Shown one piece after another: positions 55,613 to 64,000 of a stretch of 64,000 nt of DNA. The DNA is taken from the NCBI GenBank assembly GCA_026874595.1, contig CM049313.1:78670659-78734658 (forward strand), read 5' to 3'. The DNA is from Sipunculus nudus (taxonomy: Eukaryota > Annelida > Sipuncula > Golfingiida > Sipunculidae). How positions within the stretch are numbered: the first letter of the stretch is position 1; every line of letters starts with the position of its first letter. The notes below the pieces were generated by a model. That model had not been told where the DNA came from and ran no database searches. It worked only from the letters and a program-made list of their open reading frames with translations. The position numbers and the translations under genes are program-made.

Positions 55613-55936
55613 ATCATTTTTAACATGAGGCAGGCTAGAGGAATACTTCTCCAAGTAAGCTTAATATTTACTTCAAGTTTGTCCTAGTGGTAAATATAAA
55701 TAGACTGACTGGTTTAGGGAAGTAGTTTGGCTCATTATATATATAAATTAGCATGTAATTCCATTCATTGTCACACCAATGTTTAGAGTGATGAATCTTC
55801 ATTGATGAATTCATGATTAAGCCTTTCTTTTACATGTTCCTTCTTTGTACAGAAGTGAGAAGCAGACAAAAAGCATACCTGCAATAACTGCATGTAAATT
55901 ATGACAGTAGCAGACTTTAATTTTGTGTTACCTAAA

Positions 55937-55952
55937 TGTACTGGAGAGGACA
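55937..55952 (-). repeat. TGTCCTCTCCAGTACA, copy 4, inverted
   Basis: Exact reverse complement (TGTACTGGAGAGGACA). On the minus strand it is preceded by TGTTAAAAAAA, as in the other copies. Confidence 0.9.
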
Positions 55953-56913
55953 TTTTTTTAACACAGGATAAAAGTGTCAAATGTACAACCCTACAGTCTT
56001 TCAGATTTGCACGGTAGTTCTTGAAGCTTTCAATCACTGTGGATACCTATTCTGCTTACTTTTAATTTTAATAAATACCATGCAGTTTACTACATAGACC
56101 CCTTCATCTAATTCTTTGGGTAATATAAATAATGTGTAATTGTATCTGTTTTTAACTAGAACCACATACATGTTAAGATTCTTTACCAAATTAGACCGGT
56201 AGAAATAGTCCTAATTTTCATTTTTACCAAAATCTAACATTTCATTATCTGGATCATTAACTCTCTTCATGTCACATATTTTATGTAAATGTGCCATATT
56301 GATGATTGCTGACGAATCAACCCAAATTGTTTTGGCCAAAGATAATTTTTATGAAAATACCAGTGCTTTCTGTTCCCTTGCCATCTCACAAGCTATGAAT
56401 CATTACTTCATGAGAGCAACTACAATCAAATTTGCCAATACTTTTGCCTCAAGAAAAAGTCAACAACTTGTGAAACCAAAGAGTTTGGTAAAACAGCTTT
56501 TGACACTATGGTTTCCCAAATTGCTGGTACACATTTTAAATGACACAGTTATCAGTGTTGGGGTTAGGGGTGGTTAGGGTGAAGGCATCATGTGAACTTG
56601 GTCTTTGACAACGTGCTTTTATTTTTCCATCCATCTTACCAAGTCTCATAGCAAAGTCTATGAAAACAATGATATCGACATTGTCTTCTTGCAAAAGCTT
56701 AATTTTCTGGTTCCAATTTATCTAAGTCTCAGAAAAGTTGTTTATATATTTTAAATTCAAATTTAACGGTAAAATCCTCACAAGTAAAAAGCCAAAAGCA
56801 ACTGAAATGTCCATTCCCACAACTGTTGTGTAACAATGTAAAATACTACTAGCAGGACCCAAATCTGTAGTTACCACATGATACAAAAATGTATGTCCGT
56901 AATTTTGAATAAA

Positions 56914-56915
<2 letters not shown>

Positions 56916-56969
<54 letters not shown>

Positions 56970-56970
56970 T
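56916..56970. repeat. (TA)n microsatellite
   Basis: About 25 TA dinucleotides with one interruption near the end. Confidence 0.95.
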
Positions 56971-57541
56971 GGATATTTTCCCAAGGTCTACAATAAACAT
57001 TTTGTTTATATTACATTCAGGTGAGCTATGTTGTCTATGAACCAATTGTTTAATGTATATTGTAAAATAAGTTGATAGATGTTGATATTCAAAGTAAATG
57101 TGTTGGAAATAAAGCATGAGTGCAAAAAAACAAATTATATTTGCATTACGGATTGTGAACAAAACTGCTTCTGAATAAAATTCTGTGATATATTTAATTT
57201 TCAAGATGACCATTTCTCCAAATTATTGTTAAAAATATATTTTTTTTTCAACAAAACAAAAGGTACTAGCCATTCAATATTTATAATCTCGCTTTAAGTA
57301 TCATTTAATATCATGGAGTCATAATTGACTTACATTATACTTAATATATTATACTGATAATTGGGTATGTCTATTTTGTGCTCCTTTCACCACAAGGTCC
57401 AAATAGTTGCAGATGAACTTGCCTCTGGAAAATGAGGTGGACACTGATTCACTTAATGTTCTAAAGGTCCATGAACAATACAAGAGAGAGAGGGAACAAA
57501 AACATTCCTTTTGAACTCTTCCACAGTGCATGTTAAAATAA

Positions 57542-57557
57542 TGTCCTCTCCAGTACA
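57542..57557 (+). repeat. TGTCCTCTCCAGTACA, copy 5
   Basis: Exact 16-mer, preceded by TGTTAAAATAA, 1.6 kb from the previous copy. Confidence 0.9.
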
Positions 57558-58080
57558 AATGTTGGTAAAAACCATTATCATATAAATCAAGTGACAACAG
57601 ACTAAGGCATCAACATATTTCCTGATTTCTTGAACTCTGTACAGCTGAAAAACTTCTCTCACCATTTCTGTTACTAATTGACTAGAGCAGTGTCAGAATA
57701 AAGACTGACAGCATACTTCCTTTAATCATAATTAAAATGCACTGTTAAATTTTTATAAAAATATGAAAATTTCATAAAACAAACAAATGTGATTGCAGAT
57801 TTTTTTACCATGCACTTAGGGCATGATCAAATACATCAGATAAAGACATTAGAACAAACCAATGAGCGAAAATTTAAATTATGTAGAGCTGTGAAGAGAA
57901 AAAGATTATTGTAAAAATATGGGATGTTTGAATTCCTGAATTCAATGTAACTTTTATTAGTTCACAGGTAAAATGGTATACTAAACAGTTTCCTTTAGCT
58001 AAGATATGTAGCTTTTCAGGGGTAAACTTAATATTGCTCTGTTAGGTATTCAGTTTTTACTCCCCAGTGAGACTAATCAC

Positions 58081-58980
58081 TCAACCTTTTGTGTGAAAGT
58101 GCCCATCTGTCATGTATTCTCTTGTTGTATTGGTGCAAGTATCTTGTACACTTAGCTTCAGTGAAAATACTTCGTCAGTCTGCGTTTCTTGGGTTTTTGT
58201 GGTAATTGCTTTTGGCATACTTAGTTCGGTTTCCATTTGTTCTAGAGTGACCTGGGGGGTTGGTGGTTGTATGTTTCTCTTGAAGGACTGGTAGGCTGTA
58301 CATCCACGGAATGAGCTGTGGTTTCTGTGACAGTTAGCACATGGTCTAACAGACGCAGAACATTGCTTCGCTGTATGCACTGTGCTACCGCATCTATAAC
58401 ACCGGGGGTGGCTTTTGCATTGACATGAAGTGTGGCCCCAACCAAGGCATCTGCCACAGAAGGGGTGTTGTACTGAGATGTAAGCTTAGGTCTTGTAACA
58501 TCTATAGCTGACTTGTATACCAGACTGGATGGCTGTATCGGCGGCGTCCTTGTCCTTGACTCTATGAATAGGTGACTTGGTAGCGGCGCTCCGGAGTCAC
58601 ACTATTTCTGTTACTGGTAGAGTCTCTTGCATTAGCTGACAGAGTTCCTGTGTATCTATGTCCGGGTGAACTCCCTTCATCACTACAGGGTACTCAATTG
58701 GCTTGGCTGGTTTGTGTCTACGTCTAGGTTGTCTATGTGTTGTTGGTATGACACGGCACACCATCTTGAAACATGGCACAGCTTTCCATTCTGTTAAGTC
58801 TCTCAGATGAGGTCCATGCTGGGCTTGTGTTGTATACAAGTACAATCTGTCCCTCGACTCGAGGGCTTTCACAAAGGTGATATCCAGAAAGGTTGTGCGT
58901 AGTGCCTTGTAAAGGCGTACTTGGTCTGCTAACAAGTCAGGGGGAACCCCCTCGACAAAGTATCTTACTGCTGGCGACAT
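58081..58980 (-). pseudogene. LINE ORF1-type nucleic-acid-binding protein, inactivated
   Basis: A 300-codon frame from ATG at 58980 (MSPAVRYFVEGVPPDLL) to TGA at 58083-58081. It has a basic middle (RQPRRRHKPAKPIEYP) and three zinc-knuckle-like clusters at about residues 173-227: CGRCLGWGHTSC, CYRCGSTVHTAKQC and CANCHRNHSSFRGC, then FKRN. This order, basic region then CCHC knuckles, is typical of ORF1 (gag-like) proteins of I/Jockey-type LINEs, which coat the element RNA. Two in-frame stops break it: TGA at codon 128 (58597-58599) and TAA at codon 165 (58486-58488). The 72 bases upstream up to the insertion border would be its 5' UTR. Confidence 0.7.
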
Positions 58981-59052
58981 GGCAACAAGCGAAGTGTGAT
59001 TGCACGCTGAGCTGTCTAGAACACGTCTAGTCACTACGGACGTTAACTCACG

Positions 59053-59065
59053 TTGAAAGCCAAAC
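59053..59065. repeat. 13-bp direct repeat, right copy
   Basis: TTGAAAGCCAAAC, identical to 52288-52300, at the other border of the 6.75 kb insertion. Confidence 0.7.
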
Positions 59066-59345
59066 AGTTTGACCAAAACCTTTTATCTTGCAAATATGGC
59101 TCACTCACCTATGGATGGAAGACCCAATTGATTTTGAGGTCACAGGGTTAAAGGTCGGGGCCACAGCACCCTACTTCTTAAAAAAGCTTGTGGACACATT
59201 TTAGGCCAAACCGTATGACCAACATCTGTCAGTGTCATCTTGCTCCTATGGCTCGCCCACCTATGGGTTAAGAACCCTATTTAGTTTGAGGTCATAGGAG
59301 CAAAGGTCAAGGCCAGGGAGCTGCCCTCCTTATTTTCACACTGTG
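59053..59345 (+). repeat. tandem AGGTCA-type modules, right part
   Basis: Continues the series interrupted at 52300: CAGTTTGACCAAAACC, TTTTATCTTGCAAATATGGC, GATTTTGAGGTCACAGGG, then a second unit with TGAGGTCATAGGAGCAAAGG. Confidence 0.7.
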
Positions 59346-61910
59346 TAATACACCTGTTCTAATGATGCCCTGAGCAAGGAGATGCTGCGCTATGCTGTCC
59401 CCTTGTTTGTTTTGTTTTCCCATGTCTCTGTTTTTTAGTATTTTATAATCATGAATAACGTTTTTTTCCTGCAAGGACTGTTGAATTAAATTTCATATCC
59501 TGTATATATGCAAGGGTGTTGAAACTCCGAGCATCTCCCTCCCCCTGCCATTGAGTCCTTGCACCAGAGCACTGGGGACAATAGTTTTATAGCAATAGCA
59601 TGAATTGATTAGATAAAAAAATATATACCGAGGTGTTGTAACTCCTATCATTATCGAGATATGATTTGTACACATATCTTTACATTTATTTTGTGGCATT
59701 GTGCTCATGGCAAGAAATTCATACGCAGGTATATTTACCTTGAAGACCTGGTCAGTGATGATGTTAACATTTGTAAGCCGGAATGGAACACTTGGGCATT
59801 CACCTGCTGCAATCTTTTGTAATCATTTCAGGCCATTTGTTTTTCACATTAACTATCCATGCACGTGGACCCGTCAGATATTTGGTCAAATGTTAGGCGA
59901 ATTCCTTTTATAAGTGTTATATTATGACATCAAGGCTATTAGTATTACACTGTAGCCAGGTACCCAGCTGAACCCAGATGAGAAAAGCCTACTGGGGCCC
60001 ATTGCCTCATGCATAAAACCAAAATCATTATCACAAGAATAGATTCATTTCTGAATATTTGCCTTAGAACACCAATTTAAGATCACATTATACACACTAC
60101 GTAATGAAGTCTGATATCATATGAAATGATGCATAAAACTTCAAGATATGTAAAGTTTAACAATACAGTCGAGCCTACTTTGTGTCATATCGGTTATTTG
60201 AAAATCCTGTTTATTGTCACATAAATCTGAAATCCCAAATCATTTCCTATATCAACAATGGTAAATCTGACCGTTTAATATCATGAAATATTGTCATAAT
60301 CCCGGTTATTGTCATGCTTGGAACCCTTGGTAATGATTCCAGATCACTGTTAATGTCACATCAGGCGCCGACACGGCGATCAACGAGGCCAAGAGCCTTT
60401 AATCGGTCAGGCGTATCAAACAATCACATCTCCCACCTGTGTGCAGCAGGCAATGCAGTGATGCATGCAGATCACTCCCTGTCACTTAGCTAATTTACGT
60501 CTTAAGATACCATGGTAACCCACGTCATTGCCTTTCTTCGTACGTTAACAAGTGCAAGTTTGCCATCACATGTCATACATAATGAACTCCTGGGCTTTGC
60601 AAGGCTGTGGTTTACACCTCGATGACGTTGCAGAGATGATATGAAGCACGAGCTCTAAACGTTGCTTATGACCGTAAAAATCCCCTTTTGGGGTCAAGGT
60701 TTTGTGAGCACTGTGAGATACCTGGTCAAAAACCTCAATCGCGGCGAAACTTCAGAAAGTTGACAATGGCATGAGGAAGCCCGACCCCAACAATCCTGTC
60801 ATAAAGACGATCATCGAAGTTTGAGTTATTAATAAGATATTCAGAAAATAAGGTGCAATAGTCGGGGAAATAATTATCTAGTAAAAAAAAGGTTGCATAC
60901 GCATAACGTTATGACTATGCTGCATATTTGCAGACATGTGACCTCATGACCCAGACGGTACGACTCTTTCTGTTGGCAAGTCGAATTTGTCAGTTATTGC
61001 AGCATGCAGCAGAAAACTTACAGGAAATAAATTGTCAGGTGCGCATAAACGTAATTTGAAATGCTGTTGTGCAATAAAAAAATTCATAAACGATTCTGTT
61101 TCCTTTTTATTGACGATTTATTTAATATAATTTGAGATATAATGCTTCTTCTATGACTCAAAAGGACATCGATGTTGAAGCCCGCATTATCTCACATCCT
61201 GGTTATTATCATAATGTATGCATGCACCACGGATATGACAATAAGTGGGCTTTCTGGGTATAACAGAAAAGCACATAAGTGTCATCATCCAGCCACAAAC
61301 CTGCAGATAGACTGGCCAAGTGGATGCAATAGTAAAAACATAATTCCCACCACTATCAGAGTCATCAAACCTACTCTTGCTGTGTTGCAACTCTTATAAC
61401 AGGTACTACCACCTTGTGGCAAATTGTATAACTAAATTACAGCTCTTTGGCTGACTGTTTCTAACACCTGTTTGTAAACACTGGTAATAGGAAGGTCAGC
61501 ACCACATAGCACCGCCTTGCTGAACTTAGGTCTTTTCCAGTGATGTCAGCAGTAATTGGTGCTCTTTCCAAGATTTTTTTCAAAACCAACATGGTTCATT
61601 CAATCATCGGCTATTGCAGGTTCCCAGTTATCTACTAATTCACAATAACCCTCAGCCTCAGTGTTACTGTTTTTCAGACTATGGCTCTTCAAAGTGGGTC
61701 TGTTTTTAAACAAAATGTATCCAACTCTGGCTCAGCAAATCAGCATGAGATATTCATGTATACATGCCATGAATGCAGTCAAGATGTGATATATGTACAC
61801 ATGGGCTGAAACGATCACAGGTTTGCAACTTGGCAGTGGCTTTGGGTATAAATACACAGGTTTACACAGATGCTGTGCTTACCATCTGTGCAGAGGAAAC
61901 TGGACCTGTT
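59346..61910. other. intergenic, mostly unclassified
   Basis: 59,440-59,650 resembles the 3' parts of family A2 copies (TTTCATATCCTGTATATATG). Near 60166 CAGTCGAGCCTACTTTGTGT, preceded by TA, resembles a pogo/Tigger-type terminal repeat, but no matching inverted end was found. 60,300-61,050 is richer in CpG. No exon of LSM6 is identifiable here, although a 5' UTR exon is possible. Confidence 0.35.
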
Positions 61911-61918
61911 GTTACAAT
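61911..61918. repeat. 8-bp target site duplication, left
   Basis: GTTACAAT, repeated exactly at 62883-62890. Confidence 0.85.
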
Positions 61919-62267
61919 TAGGGCTGTATCAATATATCGATATATCAATATGAATCGATACATGGCGTCGATACAATAACCGAAATGCGTTGCATGCTGT
62001 ATTGGTCGTATCGATTGATTGCTAAAGAATAGGAATATAACTCTCACTTTAATATAACCATGACAATTTATAAATCTAAATGAACTTTATATTTGTTGCT
62101 TTGGCCTTTAAGACCTGTCAATAAATGTATATACACATGCACGTCAGTACTTCCATAACAAACAGGCACATGTGAGTGATAAAAAAAGAATGATTCTGGA
62201 TTTATTAATGAAATTGATATTCACATCACATATTGTTATTAGGAATAAGGTACATTCATGTATATAT

Positions 62268-62310
<43 letters not shown>

Positions 62311-62882
62311 CAATTCTGTGACCTGAGCTGGGCACTTTTTCGCTTATGATAAATCATTTTATCTCTCAGTCTCACTATTTTTTATTTACGCAGCCGGTCA
62401 AAGGTTACTCGGAACTCCCGCGTTTGACAATAGATGTAAAATAAATGGTTAAAGACTGGGGACAAATCCTGTACAAACATGAGAGTGATTAATGGGATTC
62501 ATATTCACACAACAAAACAGTGTTATTACATGACATAAAAAATACAGCCTTTGAACCTCCCCACCTAATGCAATGAAACAGTTTGTGCATATTTGGGGGG
62601 GGGGGGGAGGGTTGGGATGAAAAAGGCTTTTTGTTAGTCTTGATAAGATAGATTTTGATAATTAAAATCAACTGGTCTGTTTATTTATTTAACATCAAGC
62701 TAAAGCTGCTTAAGAGCATAGCATACTAAATACGTGGTATGTTAAAATAAAAAAAAACATATAAAAACAAGAAACAGAACTTTTATCTAGAAATGATATA
62801 AAAAGAAAAATGAAACGTATCGTCAATACGTATCGGTATCGAATTAACTGTATCGGAAGAGGCGGACCAATACACAGCCCTA
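61919..62882. mobile_element. non-autonomous hAT-type DNA transposon
   Basis: Ends TAGGGCTGTATC and GATACAGCCCTA-like (3' end reads CCAATACACAGCCCTA), giving a terminal inverted repeat TAGGGCTGT(A/G)T. The element is bounded by a perfect 8-bp duplication, GTTACAAT, the hallmark of hAT transposition. Subterminal regions are rich in TATCGAT/CGTATCG words on both sides, plausible transposase-binding repeats. At 964 bp and with no open frame longer than ~60 residues it cannot encode its own transposase. It contains a (TA)n run and a G run. Confidence 0.9.
62271..62308. repeat. (TA)n microsatellite
   Basis: About 19 TA dinucleotides inside the hAT element. Confidence 0.95.
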
Positions 62883-62890
62883 GTTACAAT
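62883..62890. repeat. 8-bp target site duplication, right
   Basis: GTTACAAT, identical to 61911-61918. Confidence 0.85.
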
Positions 62891-63231
62891 AATATTGGGA
62901 TAGTATCTTCATTGCACTTCATTGCACTTGTCGAGCAGTCCTCTTGTAGGGTACATAAATATAAGTTTTGCAATTAAAAAAAATTTCCAAAGATTACTCA
63001 ATATATTCTCACCACCACCTAGTGACTTGTGTAGTTTCCAACTTTTCAAACTTGCATATTGAAAGTTGAGGACATTAATTTGCTTTCACTGCATAAAAGT
63101 TTCAGATTTCATCTCATTTGTGTATGTTTATACAAAAATATGTGTATGTATTTCAATTAATACTTTATTATCTTTCTGTATGTACCTCACTCTTCTGTAT
63201 GAGCTTAGTTAGTTGTGTGTTTTCTAGCAAG

Positions 63232-63322
63232 ATGAGTCGGAAGCAGACACCAAGTGACTTCCTGAAGCAGATCATTGGCCGTCCTGTTGTGGTCAAGCTC
63301 AACTCTGGAGTGGATTACAGAG
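63232..63322 (+). CDS. LSM6: LSM6 coding exon 1
   Basis: Codons 1-30 plus one base of Gly31, ending VDYR. The donor is AGAG before GTACTG. The open frame continues past the donor but loses LSm homology there. Confidence 0.95.
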
Positions 63323-64000
63323 GTACTGGGTGTTTATGTCTATACTCTGTTCCAACACGTCCACCTCATCTTTTCACTATATTTCTTTCAAGTGATTTGT
63401 TTGCCACGAAAAAACAGGAGGACAGGGGTAGTCAAAAGGGATACACATAATGCAGCATGCATACACATATTTATTTATTCCAAAATATCTTGTTGCAACC
63501 ACTATTGACATTAGTGAGATATTCAGATATAATTTGTGAGTGTAAACTATCAAGACAACAGAAAACCAAATATTGATAAATTACAATGTTTTTTCACATA
63601 AATATTGAGATGAACAGTTCACTTCAGACCTAGCATGAAACATGGTGCTTTTTCTGCAAACACCCTTTAACCCCCCCCCCCCCCTGCAGCTTGGCCTGTA
63701 AAACATGCACTTTTAGGTGCTACTGGGTGCTCTGTAGATTACCATAGATCCCCCATTTAAAGCCACACATCTATTTATATCCACACCTTGATTTTACAAG
63801 GTACTTAGAAATACTGGGGTGTGGTAATTACTACTGCTACTGGTAAGTACCAACTTCAGGGCTTTTCCTCCTGTTGGAAGATCAGCTTGTTTGTTTTTTG
63901 ATTATATGCTTGTTCCCATGTATTACAGGTGTCCTGGCTTGTCTAGATGGCTACATGAACATTGCTCTTGAACAGACAGAGGAATATGTCAATGGACAGC
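63232..64000 (+). CDS. LSM6: LSm6, U6 snRNA-associated Sm-like protein, partial at window end
   Basis: LSm6 is one subunit of two seven-membered Sm-like rings: nuclear LSm2-8, which binds the U6 snRNA 3' end, and cytoplasmic LSm1-7, which acts in mRNA decapping. Joining 63232-63322 to 63929-64000 gives 54 codons and one base: MSRKQTPSDFLKQIIGRPVV, VKLNSGVDYRGVLACLDGYM, NIALEQTEEYVNGQ. This is nearly identical to the first two-thirds of the 80-residue human protein and covers the Sm1 motif, including the RNA-contacting LDGYMN loop. The Sm2 motif lies beyond the window. TTTCTAG five bases upstream of the ATG looks like a splice acceptor, so a 5' UTR exon upstream is likely. Confidence 0.97.
63323..63928 (+). 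other. LSM6 intron with poly-C tract
   Basis: A 606-base GT-AG intron in phase 1, ending TGTATTACAG. It contains a 14-base C run at 63671-63684 and no recognised element. Confidence 0.9.
63929..64000 (+). CDS. LSM6: LSM6 coding exon 2, cut by window end
   Basis: Starts by completing Gly31 and reads VLACLDGYMNIALEQTEEYV, NGQ, running off the window in the codon after Gln54. Confidence 0.95.

Larger units (their letters stand above)
52301..59052 (-). mobile_element. 6.75-kb insertion flanked by a 13-bp duplication, possible minus-strand LINE remnant
   Basis: Read on the minus strand, it begins 72 bases upstream of a LINE-type ORF1 start codon (58980). It ends with a GC-richer 3' segment (52301-52580) finishing GATCTAGCTAGCTA, a short simple-repeat tail. 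That layout and the 13-bp flanking repeat fit a LINE insertion. However, 54,500-58,080 shows no recognisable reverse transcriptase, so the middle is either replaced, badly decayed, or the element is of another kind. A family A2 element (52581-54498) inserted into it later. Confidence 0.45.

Noticed and set aside
56914-57213. A 99-residue minus-strand frame ending in Tyr-Ile repeats
   Set aside because: It is largely a translation of the TA microsatellite and AT-rich flank.
60166-61220. Possible pogo/Tigger transposon starting TA-CAGTCGAGCCT
   Set aside because: No inverted partner end was found within the next several kilobases, and no transposase sequence was recognised.
63323-63450. Continuation of the LSM6 frame past exon 1
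   Set aside because: The LSm sequence stops exactly at the GTACTG donor and resumes at 63929 after TTACAG.

Overview
The window is animal nuclear DNA. It has two split, intron-rich genes with canonical GT-AG introns, both spliceosomal snRNP-related, set in AT-rich sequence built largely of layered transposable-element copies. There are no bacterial operons. The conserved proteins match vertebrate snurportin-1 and LSm6 closely. The style of the repeats (GTCCGTC-rich heads, ends such as GACCCATGGGTC-CTTG-TT, poly-C tracts) suggests a marine invertebrate, most likely a mollusc. The phylum is an inference.

Layout. 1-7475 is upstream sequence with three repeat elements. 7476-38604 (+) is a complete snurportin-1 gene (SNUPN) of eight coding exons: 1,149 coding nt, 382 residues, spread over 31 kb. 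Its exons are 7476-7630, 14337-14460, 18828-18932, 22483-22579, 28173-28270, 30072-30149, 35680-35772 and 38206-38604. Most introns consist mainly of repeat elements. 38605-63231 is intergenic: more nested elements, a 6.75 kb insertion flanked by a 13-bp direct repeat (carrying a dead LINE-type ORF1 on the minus strand), and a non-autonomous hAT element with a perfect 8-bp target duplication. 63232-64000 (+) holds the first two coding exons of LSM6, cut by the window end.

Main observations. (1) At least four element families of different sequence share one blueprint: a 5' hairpin after a T tract, tandem internal modules, the 5' end repeated inverted just inside the 3' end, then a short 3' hairpin and CTTG or CTAG followed by T. 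Several are nested, and related copies supply 'empty sites' with little or no target duplication. This is the layout expected of Helentron-type rolling-circle transposons. Two copies retain remnants of an AP-endonuclease domain near the 3' end, as full-length Helentrons do. (2) The 3' edge of SNUPN exon 1, including its GTAAGT splice donor, has been amplified into a 43-bp minisatellite of about 38 copies, so intron 1 begins with an array of decoy donors. (3) A 16-bp word, TGTCCTCTCCAGTACA, occurs five times between 55.2 and 57.6 kb with no explanation.

SNUPN carries m3G-capped U snRNPs into the nucleus. LSm6 is part of the U6-binding LSm2-8 ring and the cytoplasmic LSm1-7 ring. Both serve snRNA biology, but nothing here shows that they are co-regulated.
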